From Actinomycetota bacterium (lineage in GTDB: Bacteria > Actinomycetota > Actinomycetes > Nanopelagicales > Nanopelagicaceae), in contig VGAF01000058.1 of the NCBI GenBank assembly GCA_016870855.1, forward strand, positions 1 to 7,111: a DNA stretch of 7,111 nucleotides. Reading direction: 5' to 3'. Below are positions 1-6,219 of the stretch, piece after piece (within the stretch, counting starts at the first letter, position 1; each line of letters begins with the position of its first letter). A program made the translations under genes and the position numbers. A model generated the notes under the pieces. It did no database searches, was not told where the DNA came from, and worked only from the letters and a program-made list of their open reading frames with translations.

Positions 1-982
1 GGGATGGGCGGATCTCCTCATGAATCTCGCCACCTTTAACATTCACCGCATCTGGGACTAATTCACCAGCGAGTGCTTTACGAACCGAGACAGCCACAGC
101 AATACCAGCACGTTCTTGGGCCTCATCAGTTGATGCGCCAAGGTGCGGAGTGGCTACAACGTTATCTAGTGCAAAGAGCGGTGAATCAGTACATGGCTCA
201 GTTGCAAAGACATCAAGACCAGCCCCACCAACTCGCCCTTCTTTCAAGGCATCAAAGAGCGCGGTTTCATCGAGCACGCCACCGCGAGCAGCATTGATGA
301 TTCGAACCGAAGGCTTAACTTTCTTGAGCGCCTCGACGCCGATGAGATTCGCGGTCTCTTTAGTCTTAGGAAGATGAATCGTTATGAAGTCAGAGCGCTT
401 CAATAGCTCATCGAGTGAAACGAGATCGACTCCTAATTGGGCAGCGCGAGCAGGTTGTAGATATGGATCGTAAGCAATAACGCTCATTCCAAAGGCCTGC
501 ATTCTGCTTGCAACTAGTTGGCCAATCCGACCGAATCCAACAATTCCCAAGGTCTTTTCAAAGAGTTCGGCTCCGGTGTACTTCGAGCGAGCCCACTTCC
601 CACCTTTAAGAGCGATATTTGCAGGCACAACAAAACGGGCTGAGGCAAGGATCAGAGAGATTGCTAATTCAGCGGCGCTAACGATGTTTGATGTTGGAGC
701 ATTTACAACCATCACTCCAGCAGTTGTTGCAGCAGGAATATCTACGTTATCTAAGCCAACACCGGCGCGGGCGATTACCTTCAAGCCCTTTGCAGCGCTG
801 ATCGCTTCTTGATCCATCTTTGTCGCGGAGCGAATCAACACCGCATCAACACCTTTCGCAAGTTCTGCGATAAGTTCGGCACGATTCGCGCCATCGCAAT
901 TTCGAATCTCGAAATCAGGACCTAGCGCATCTACCGTTGCTGGGCTGAGCTCTTCGGCAATTAAAACAATTGGTTTACTCAC
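1..982 (-). CDS. serA: D-3-phosphoglycerate dehydrogenase SerA, 3' end cut off by the window
   Basis: Oxidises 3-phosphoglycerate to 3-phosphohydroxypyruvate with NAD+, the first step of serine synthesis in the cytosol. My translation gives 327 residues with no stop. It holds the whole catalytic core: the start MSKPIVLIAEELSP, RAGVGLDN near residue 72, the NAD-binding GFGRIG at 149-154 with Asp172 after the second strand, and the catalytic triad Arg233, Glu262 and His280 (NAARGG, TEP, TPHLG). These numbers are the same as in M. tuberculosis SerA1 (528 residues), so about 200 residues (the intervening and C-terminal ACT domains) should lie outside the window. The chosen start is GTG at 982-980, because MSKPIVLIAE lines up with mycobacterial MSLPVVLIAD. 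AAGGAAGG at 1001-994 serves as ribosome binding site, with a slightly long 11-nt spacer. The start lies inside the end of ilvC (8-nt overlap), which suggests translational coupling and membership of the ilvBNC operon. Confidence 0.96.
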   Translation of the reverse strand, partial: MSKPIVLIAEELSPATVDALGPDFEIRNCDGANRAELIAELAKGVDAVLIRSATKMDQEAISAAKGLKVIARAGVGLDNVDIPAATTAGVMVVNAPTSNIVSAAELAISLILASARFVVPANIALKGGKWARSKYTGAELFEKTLGIVGFGRIGQLVASRMQAFGMSVIAYDPYLQPARAAQLGVDLVSLDELLKRSDFITIHLPKTKETANLIGVEALKKVKPSVRIINAARGGVLDETALFDALKEGRVGGAGLDVFATEPCTDSPLFALDNVVATPHLGASTDEAQERAGIAVAVSVRKALAGELVPDAVNVKGGEIHEEIRPS

Positions 983-2009
983 GCGCGGCAGAACCTTCCT
1001 TGTAATCATCCTTATTAGATGACTTAACCCAGGACATCATCGAACGGAGTTCTCTTCCGACTTTCTCAATTGGATGGCTCTCACCTTTGGCTCTCAGAGA
1101 TTTGAATTCTGGAGCGCCAGCATCTTGATCATCAATAAACCGCTTGGCAAAGGCGCCGCTTTGGATATCGGCAAGAACTGCCTTCATATTCTCTTTCACG
1201 CTTGGATCAATTACGCGAGGACCGGAGATGTAATCGCCATATTCAGCGGTATCAGAAACTGACCAACGCTGTTTTGCGATTCCGCCTTCATACATCAGAT
1301 CCACAATGAGCTTTAGCTCATGGAGGCATTCGAAGTAGGCAACCTCTGGTTGGTAGCCCGCCTCAATTAGCGTTTCAAATCCATACATAACAAGCTGTGA
1401 AGCTCCGCCACAAAGAACGGATTGCTCACCAAATAGATCAGTCTCAGTCTCTTCGGTAAAGGTAGTGAGAATTGCGCCTGCGCGGAGCCCGCCCATCGCC
1501 TTTGCATATGAAAGTGTCAATGGCCAAGCGCTACCGGTCGCATCTTGCTCGACTGCGACGATATCTGGAACGCCACGTCCAGCAGCAAATTCGCGCCGGA
1601 CTAGATGTCCCGGACCTTTTGGAGCAACCATACAAACATCAACATTTGCTGGTGGCTTGATGTAACCGAAACGAATATTGAAACCATGTCCAAAGAAGAG
1701 CGCATCGCCAGCTTTGAGATTCGGTTCGATTGATTCTTTATAGATGTGACGCTGTTTGTGATCAGGAGCGAGCAACATAATTACCGTAGCTTCTTTTACG
1801 GCATCAGCAACGGAGAGAACGCGAAGACCTTCTTGTTCTGCTTTCGCACGAGATTTAGAACCTTCAGCAAGGCCGACACGGACATCAACGCCGCTATCGC
1901 GAAGGTTGAGCGCGTGGGCATGGCCCTGTGAGCCATAACCAATCACCGCGACCTTTCTTCCTTGAATCACCGATAGATCGGCATCTTCTTCGTGATAGAT
2001 GGTTGCCAC
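975..2009 (-). CDS. ilvC: Ketol-acid reductoisomerase (class I, short form)
   Basis: Converts 2-acetolactate or 2-aceto-2-hydroxybutyrate to the dihydroxy acid by Mg-dependent alkyl migration and NAD(P)H reduction; second common step of valine and isoleucine synthesis. The protein has 344 residues, normal for the short class I enzyme. It has an N-terminal Rossmann domain with GYGSQG at 24-29, and Ser51 and Ser53 in the loop after Arg44, which suggests NADPH preference. The GHGF motif carries His108. The all-helical C-terminal domain shows the metal and substrate residues Asp191, Glu195 (DLFGE), Glu227, Glu231 and Ser252. All expected catalytic residues are present. The start is GTG at 2009-2007, giving MATIYHEEDAD; AAGGGAG sits 5-6 nt before it, so this start is well supported. 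It lies 27 nt after ilvN with no terminator or promoter between them, and its end overlaps serA by 8 nt. Confidence 0.98.
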   Translation of the reverse strand: MATIYHEEDADLSVIQGRKVAVIGYGSQGHAHALNLRDSGVDVRVGLAEGSKSRAKAEQEGLRVLSVADAVKEATVIMLLAPDHKQRHIYKESIEPNLKAGDALFFGHGFNIRFGYIKPPANVDVCMVAPKGPGHLVRREFAAGRGVPDIVAVEQDATGSAWPLTLSYAKAMGGLRAGAILTTFTEETETDLFGEQSVLCGGASQLVMYGFETLIEAGYQPEVAYFECLHELKLIVDLMYEGGIAKQRWSVSDTAEYGDYISGPRVIDPSVKENMKAVLADIQSGAFAKRFIDDQDAGAPEFKSLRAKGESHPIEKVGRELRSMMSWVKSSNKDDYKEGSAARE

Positions 2010-2036
2010 GTTATCTCCCTTTATCTCGTTATCTTC

Positions 2037-2588
2037 TTAGTTCTGATAATCCTGCGTTTGTTGATGGGTATCAGAGGTAGCCAAGCCGGTCTCAATCGCA
2101 GTCTGTTCGGCGAGCGTCTTTGCGCCGAATTCGATTGCAATCGCTCCTGATTGGACTAACTCTCTAATTCCAAATTTCTCTAACTTCTTAACCAATTCCG
2201 CTAGATCCTTATTGCTCGCAACAGCTTGGATGATGCAGCTTCCATCGCGCTCATCAACAATCTCCGCAGAAAGGCCAACAATTAACGCTTCTACCTCACT
2301 CCGTTTTGCTGCAACCTTCGCGAAGAGCAATTCGCGCTGTCTTGAGCCGCTCTCTTGCATCTCCTGAATTCCGATTACATTCACTAATTTGAAGAGCTGC
2401 GCACTAACTTGATCGAGCGCATGTCCTTCAAGATTTAGCACGATAGTCATGCGAGAGACCTTTGGATCCTCGGTGGGACCAACAGCAAGTGAATCAATGT
2501 TGTAACCGCGACGCGAGAAAAGGCTTGCGACACGAGCAAGAACGCCGGGGCTGTTTTCAACAAGAACAGCGAGGGTATGTTGGGCCAT
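2037..2588 (-). CDS. ilvN: Acetohydroxyacid synthase small (regulatory) subunit
   Basis: Regulatory partner of IlvB; it stimulates the catalytic subunit and confers feedback inhibition by valine. The protein has 183 residues. An ACT domain covers about residues 3-78 with the family signature ENSPGVLARVASLF followed by RRGYNIDSL. Asn12, Gly15 and Asn30 correspond to E. coli IlvH positions 11, 14 and 29, where changes give valine resistance, so valine binding looks intact. The ACT-like C-terminal domain runs to about residue 155 (RELVQSGAIAIE). After it comes a polar tail rich in Gln and Thr ending DTHQQTQDYQN, which makes the protein some 15 residues longer than the mycobacterial form. The ATG lies 2 nt after the ilvB stop, with AGGAG about 8 nt upstream inside the end of ilvB, so the two subunits are probably made by coupled translation. 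Confidence 0.98.
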   Translation of the reverse strand: MAQHTLAVLVENSPGVLARVASLFSRRGYNIDSLAVGPTEDPKVSRMTIVLNLEGHALDQVSAQLFKLVNVIGIQEMQESGSRQRELLFAKVAAKRSEVEALIVGLSAEIVDERDGSCIIQAVASNKDLAELVKKLEKFGIRELVQSGAIAIEFGAKTLAEQTAIETGLATSDTHQQTQDYQN

Positions 2589-2590
2589 CT

Positions 2591-4330
2591 CTATAACTCC
2601 TGTGAATCCCAGTCCGGCGCCATTTCGCGGGCGATCATGATGTCATCATTTGATGTTCCAGCTGCGACCATTGGCCAGACCATGGCATCGCGATGAACGC
2701 TAAAGTCAACGACGACTGGTGCATCGTTTATCGCATTAGATTCCTTGATAACCCGGTCAACATCACTCTTTGATTCACAGAGTAGCCCCACGCAACCCAT
2801 CGCCTCAGCAAGTTTTGCAAAGTCAGGGACGCGCTTGGAATTTAAATCAGTATTTGAATAACGACCTTGATAGAAGAGGGTCTGCCATTGGCGAACCATT
2901 CCAAGAGATTCATTATTGATAATCGCAACCTTGATTGGAATATTGTTTAGCGCACAAGTCACAAGTTCTTGATTGGTCATCTGGAAACATCCATCGCCAT
3001 CAATTGCCCAGACTGGTGTATCTGGTAGGCCAACTTTTGCGCCCATCGCGGCAGGAACGGCATAGCCCATCGTTCCTAATCCACCGGAGTTGAGCCAAGT
3101 TCTTGGCTTCTCATACTTAATGAATTGTGAAGCCCACATCTGGTGTTGTCCGACGCCGGCAACATAGACCGCATCGGGTCCAGTTAGCTGACCGATTCGC
3201 TCAATTACATATTGTGGTGAGAGCGATCCATCACTTGGTTCGTTATAGCCAAGCGGGTAAGTGGTGCGAAGTGAATTCATCTGGCGCCACCAGGTAGTGA
3301 AATCTGGCTTATTCTTTTTGAACTCGGCTTCAACGGCTGGAGTTAGCGCCCTAATAGTCGGACCAAGATCGCCAATAACAGGAACGTCGGCGTAGCGATT
3401 CTTACCGATTTCCGCAGGATCTATATCGGCATGAATTATCTTGGCATTAACTGCGAAAGTACTTAGTTTTCCAGTTACCCGATCATCAAATCGCGCGCCT
3501 AGAGTTATTAACAGATCAGCTTTCTGCAGCGCAGTCACCGCAGCAACAGTGCCATGCATACCTGGCATGCCGAGATGTTGCGGATGGCTATCAGGGAAAG
3601 CGCCGCGCGCCATAAGTGTTGTGACAACAGGTGCGCCAACAACTTCCGCCAGCTTCAAGAGATCCTTGGCTGCATTTGCCTTAATTACTCCGCCACCGAT
3701 ATAGAAAACGGGTTTGGAAGATTGGGCGATGAGAGCTGCGGCATCTCTTATGGATTCTGAGTTAGGTTCGATTTGTGGCCGATAACCACGGAGCTCGGCA
3801 CGCTTTGGATAACTAAAAGTAGTCATCTTCTGGAGCGCATCTTTAGCGATATCAACTAGAACGGGTCCAGGTCGACCAGAGTTTGCGATGTAGAAAGCTT
3901 CTGAGATTGCGCGCGGAATATCAGCAGGGTCGGTAATCAAATAATTATGTTTTGTGACTGGCATCGTGATGCCGCGAATATCAGCTTCTTGAAATGCATC
4001 AGTGCCGATCGCCGGTGCTGGGACTTGGCCGGTGATTGCTACGACTGGAACTGAATCCATATGAGCATCAGCGAGTGGAGTTACTAAGTTGGTTGCTCCC
4101 GGTCCTGAAGTTGCGATACATACTCCAGCTTTTCCGGTGACTTGTGCATAGCCTGTTGCAGCATGTCCAGCGCCTTGTTCATGGCGGACCAAGATATGGC
4201 GGATCTTAGAATCGTAGATTGGATCGTAAGCAGGAAGAATTGCGCCACCTGGGATTCCAAACATCACATCAACGCCAGCTTCTTCCAAAGCTCGCACTAG
4301 TGATTGCGCTCCAGTTATCTCATTGCTCAT
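2591..4330 (-). CDS. ilvB: Acetohydroxyacid synthase large (catalytic) subunit
   Basis: ThDP-, Mg- and FAD-dependent enzyme that condenses two pyruvates to 2-acetolactate, or pyruvate and 2-oxobutyrate to 2-aceto-2-hydroxybutyrate; first committed step of valine and isoleucine synthesis. The 579 residues cover the three thiamine-enzyme domains. Glu51 in RHEQGAGHAA activates the cofactor; the FAD-binding central domain includes TLMARGAFPDSHPQ (238-251) and ARFDDRVTGKL (279-289); the ThDP/Mg motif starts at GDG (445-447) and ends at the Asn pair 472-473. Trp482 in VRQWQ is the conserved residue of the herbicide site. Long blocks such as GMPGMHGTVAAVTALQ and AGVGQHQMWA are as in mycobacterial IlvB1. 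The ATG has AAGGAG 6-7 nt upstream. The leader upstream carries an attenuator, so transcription is expected to fall when valine and isoleucine are plentiful. The end is 2 nt before ilvN. Confidence 0.98.
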   Translation of the reverse strand: MSNEITGAQSLVRALEEAGVDVMFGIPGGAILPAYDPIYDSKIRHILVRHEQGAGHAATGYAQVTGKAGVCIATSGPGATNLVTPLADAHMDSVPVVAITGQVPAPAIGTDAFQEADIRGITMPVTKHNYLITDPADIPRAISEAFYIANSGRPGPVLVDIAKDALQKMTTFSYPKRAELRGYRPQIEPNSESIRDAAALIAQSSKPVFYIGGGVIKANAAKDLLKLAEVVGAPVVTTLMARGAFPDSHPQHLGMPGMHGTVAAVTALQKADLLITLGARFDDRVTGKLSTFAVNAKIIHADIDPAEIGKNRYADVPVIGDLGPTIRALTPAVEAEFKKNKPDFTTWWRQMNSLRTTYPLGYNEPSDGSLSPQYVIERIGQLTGPDAVYVAGVGQHQMWASQFIKYEKPRTWLNSGGLGTMGYAVPAAMGAKVGLPDTPVWAIDGDGCFQMTNQELVTCALNNIPIKVAIINNESLGMVRQWQTLFYQGRYSNTDLNSKRVPDFAKLAEAMGCVGLLCESKSDVDRVIKESNAINDAPVVVDFSVHRDAMVWPMVAAGTSNDDIMIAREMAPDWDSQEL

Positions 4331-4345
4331 CTTCCGCTCCTTTCC

Positions 4346-4357
4346 GTTTCTAGAAAC
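4346..4357. repeat. 12-bp perfect palindrome before the ilvB ribosome binding site
   Basis: GTTTCTAGAAAC reads the same on both strands. It lies between the leader terminator and the AAGGAG of ilvB, about 16 nt before the ATG. As RNA it could form only a 4-bp stem with a CTAG loop, which is weak. It could be a protein-binding site or chance; nothing in the sequence decides between them. Confidence 0.3.
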
Positions 4358-4372
4358 TCTCCCTATTAATGC

Positions 4373-4396
4373 AAAAACCCTCAGTTTCCTGAGGGT
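4373..4396 (-). terminator. Intrinsic terminator in the ilvB leader (attenuator)
   Basis: On the minus strand ACCCTCAG, a GAAA tetraloop and CTGAGGGT form an 8-bp perfect stem, and the closing T begins a run of five T (4377-4373). This is a textbook rho-independent terminator. It lies downstream of the leader peptide stop and 42 nt before the ilvB start, inside the transcript that begins near 4469. A terminator between a promoter and its first structural gene, next to a short ORF with Val and Ile codons, is the hallmark of amino-acid attenuation. Confidence 0.9.
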
Positions 4397-4426
4397 GCGC
4401 GTGATCTTCGATTTAGATCACGCGCA
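4396..4426 (-). promoter_or_regulatory. 11-bp leader hairpin containing the leader peptide stop codon
   Basis: TGCGCGTGATC (4426-4416) pairs perfectly with GATCACGCGCA (4406-4396) around a 9-nt loop, TAAATCGAA. The 5' arm contains the last two sense codons and the TGA stop of the leader ORF, so a ribosome finishing the peptide must open it. A ribosome held at the first Val codon would leave it free to form. Its 3' end abuts the terminator stem and shares only base 4396 with it. By position it is the ribosome-sensing stem of the attenuator (pause hairpin or antiterminator); which of the two is not settled by the sequence. Confidence 0.8.
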
Positions 4427-4468
4427 ACGAATCACCACCACTGATGAAGAGAAGGTGTTCGTTGACAT
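4418..4468 (-). CDS. ilvB operon leader peptide, 16 residues, with Val-Val-Val-Ile
   Basis: The ORF encodes MSTNTFSSSVVVIRCA and ends in TGA. Codons 10-12 are three consecutive GTG (Val), codon 13 is ATT (Ile), and there is no Leu codon. Position (between a promoter and a hairpin plus terminator, upstream of ilvB) and codon content identify it as the control peptide of an attenuator: ribosome progress through the Val and Ile codons reports the charging of their tRNAs. The C. glutamicum ilvBNC leader peptide also contains Val-Val-Val and was reported to be translated without a ribosome binding site. Here too no convincing Shine-Dalgarno precedes the ATG, and the predicted transcript start falls on or next to it, so translation would be leaderless. 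The alternative, a chance ORF, is unlikely given the four signals in register. Confidence 0.87.
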   Translation of the reverse strand: MSTNTFSSSVVVIRCA

Positions 4469-4475
4469 GTGGCGA

Positions 4476-4505
4476 ATTATTCCGTCACGAATTGGGGGTA
4501 GTCAA
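4476..4505 (-). promoter_or_regulatory. Predicted housekeeping-sigma promoter of the ilvBNC-serA operon
   Basis: On the minus strand TTGACT (4505-4500) matches the -35 consensus at five of six bases, and AATAAT (4481-4476) matches the -10 consensus at five of six, with an 18-nt spacer. Counting seven bases from the end of the -10 puts the transcript start near 4469, next to the A of the leader peptide ATG at 4468. It lies in the gap just downstream of ilvD. This would let ilvBNC-serA be expressed independently of gatB-ilvD. Confidence 0.8.
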
Positions 4506-4508
4506 CCC

Positions 4509-4526
4509 CTGAGATGTGCATCTCAG
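4509..4526. promoter_or_regulatory. 18-bp inverted repeat directly upstream of the ilvB promoter
   Basis: CTGAGATG and CATCTCAG flank a 2-base centre, giving two perfect 8-base arms. It lies 9 bases after the ilvD stop and ends 3 bases before the -35 hexamer, with its centre about 48 bases before the predicted transcript start. No T run follows on the minus strand, so it is a poor intrinsic terminator for ilvD. Spacing and symmetry suit a dimeric transcription factor. I do not recognise the motif as the site of a particular regulator. Confidence 0.55.
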
Positions 4527-4535
4527 ATTTTGGAA

Positions 4536-6215
4536 CTAGTCGCAGACCGCCCCGCGGGAGGCCGAACCGACCAATTTCACATATTTCGATAGGACTCCAT
4601 AGGTGTAGCGAGGAGGTAGCGGTCTAAAGCTCTTGCGCCGTTCCACTAGTTCTTTTTCATCGACCAACAAATCTAAGGTCCGAGCTTTTACATCGATTCG
4701 AATTCGATCACCATTCTTTACAAGCGCAATTGGTCCGCCATCCACCGCTTCGGGTGAAACATGTCCAACGCAAAGTCCAGTTGTTCCACCTGAGAATCTT
4801 CCATCGGTAATCAATAAAACAGATTTTCCAAGTCCAGCGCCCTTGATTGCGCCGGTAATCATCAACATCTCACGCATTCCCGGTCCACCTTTAGGACCTT
4901 CATATCTGATGACTACAACATCGCCGGCATTAATAGTTCCATCTTCAAGCGCATCCATCGCGCCTTGTTCGCGATCAAAGACTCTAGCTGGACCCTCAAA
5001 AACATCAACGCCAACGCCGGCAACTTTTGTGACAGCGCCTTCTGGGACAAGTGAGCCACCCAAGATTGTGATTCCACCACTTGTTGCAAGTGGTGAGCTA
5101 ACCGCCTTAAGAATCTGGCCATCTGGGTCTGGTGGCGCTATTTCTTTTAGATTCTCAGCCATAGTCTTACCGGTAACAGTTAAGCAATCGCCATGAATCA
5201 AGCCCGCGTCTAACAGCGCCTTCAGTACTACCGGCACTCCGCCAACTTTGTCGACATCATTCATTACATACTTTCCAAATGGTTTCAAGTCACCAAGCAA
5301 TGGGACTTTTGAACCCACCCGATGGAAATCATCCATGCTCAAGTCGATCCGAGCTTCGTGGGCGATTGCAAGTAAATGAAGTACCGCGTTGGTAGAGCCA
5401 CCAAGAGCCATGAGAATTGTGATGGCATTCTCAAAGGCTTGTTTGGTGAGAATGTCACGTGTTCTTATGCCTTGGCGGATTAGATTTACAACGGCAGCGC
5501 CAGATGCAATTGCATATGAATCTCTTCTTCGATCTATGGAAGGTGGCGCAGCTGAACCTGGAAGTGAAAGCCCAAGCGCCTCGCCAATTGAAGCCATCGT
5601 ATTTGCGGTGTACATACCGCCACATGCGCCCTCGCCAGGACAGATTGCCCGCTCAATCTTGTCGACTTCTTCTTGGGATATTAATCCGCGCGCGCAAGCG
5701 CCTACTGCTTCAAAGGCATCAATGATTGTTACATCTCGACCATCGACTTTTCCAGGCATGATCGAACCTGCATAAACAAAGACTGAGGCGACATTAATTC
5801 GAGCGGCCGCCATCATCATTCCAGGAAGGGATTTATCGCAGCCAGCAAATGTGACCATTCCATCGAGGCGTTCGGCTTCCATCACAGTTTCAACTGAATC
5901 AGCAATGACCTCTCGTGAAACCAGCGAGAAGTGCATCCCTTCATGTCCCATGGAGATTCCATCAGAAATAGAGATGGTTCCAAATTGCATTGGGAAGCCA
6001 CCGGCTTCAATCACACCTTTTTTAGATGCTTTAGCTAAGCGATCAAGTGAGAGATTGCAGGGAGTTACTTCATTCCAAGAGGATGCAATTCCTATTTGCG
6101 GCTTCTCCCAATCAGCATCAGTCATGCCAACAGCGCGAAGCATTCCGCGAGCTGGCGCTCGTTCTAAACCATCGGTCACAAGGTAAGAGCGTGGCTTCAT
6201 TGGATTCTTACTCAT
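4536..6215 (-). CDS. ilvD: Dihydroxy-acid dehydratase
   Basis: Dehydrates 2,3-dihydroxy-isovalerate or 2,3-dihydroxy-3-methylvalerate to the 2-keto acid; third common step of valine and isoleucine synthesis, and also on the pantothenate route. The 559 residues form a full-length IlvD/Edd-type enzyme. The three conserved iron-sulfur cluster cysteines are Cys53 (TPCNLSLDRLA), Cys126 (FAGCDKSLPGMM, with the Lys128 that is carboxylated in the family) and Cys198 (PGEGACGGMYTANTM). Metal-site residues appear as Asp85, Glu92 and Glu449, and Ser475 in GRFSGG is the expected catalytic base. The stretch LPGSAAPPSIDRRRD is typical of the actinobacterial branch, whose mycobacterial member carries a [2Fe-2S] cluster; the cluster type here is inferred. 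The ATG lies 4 nt after the gatB stop, with AAGG 8 nt upstream, so it is probably co-transcribed with gatB rather than with ilvB, which has its own promoter. Confidence 0.98.
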   Translation of the reverse strand: MSKNPMKPRSYLVTDGLERAPARGMLRAVGMTDADWEKPQIGIASSWNEVTPCNLSLDRLAKASKKGVIEAGGFPMQFGTISISDGISMGHEGMHFSLVSREVIADSVETVMEAERLDGMVTFAGCDKSLPGMMMAAARINVASVFVYAGSIMPGKVDGRDVTIIDAFEAVGACARGLISQEEVDKIERAICPGEGACGGMYTANTMASIGEALGLSLPGSAAPPSIDRRRDSYAIASGAAVVNLIRQGIRTRDILTKQAFENAITILMALGGSTNAVLHLLAIAHEARIDLSMDDFHRVGSKVPLLGDLKPFGKYVMNDVDKVGGVPVVLKALLDAGLIHGDCLTVTGKTMAENLKEIAPPDPDGQILKAVSSPLATSGGITILGGSLVPEGAVTKVAGVGVDVFEGPARVFDREQGAMDALEDGTINAGDVVVIRYEGPKGGPGMREMLMITGAIKGAGLGKSVLLITDGRFSGGTTGLCVGHVSPEAVDGGPIALVKNGDRIRIDVKARTLDLLVDEKELVERRKSFRPLPPRYTYGVLSKYVKLVGSASRGAVCD

Positions 6216-6219
6216 GAGC

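Noticed and set aside
73..812. Several plus-strand frames of 74-78 codons opposite serA
   Set aside because: The minus strand encodes an uninterrupted SerA with intact catalytic residues; these are shadows.
2010..2036. A separate promoter for ilvC in the ilvN-ilvC gap
   Set aside because: The 27-nt gap contains the ilvC ribosome binding site and no recognisable -35/-10 pair; operon transcription from ilvB is simpler.
4373..4468. A metabolite-binding riboswitch or T-box in the ilvB leader
   Set aside because: The leader is only about 138 nt, has a translated Val/Ile ORF at its 5' end, and I see no T-box sequence or specifier-loop layout. Ribosome-mediated attenuation accounts for it.
4509..4526. 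The 18-bp dyad as a rho-independent terminator of ilvD
   Set aside because: On the minus strand the stem is followed by GGGGTTGAC with no T run. The T-containing side faces the plus strand, where no gene ends.
4323..4592. 89-codon plus-strand frame across the ilvD-ilvB gap
   Set aside because: It overlaps ilvB, the attenuator and ilvD in antisense and resembles no family I know; the minus-strand regulatory signals explain the region better.
4633..5196. 187-codon open frame on the plus strand opposite ilvD
   Set aside because: It lies wholly antisense to a gene with every IlvD motif, the product is low-complexity Ser/Pro/Thr, and no ribosome binding site or promoter was apparent. It is a shadow frame.
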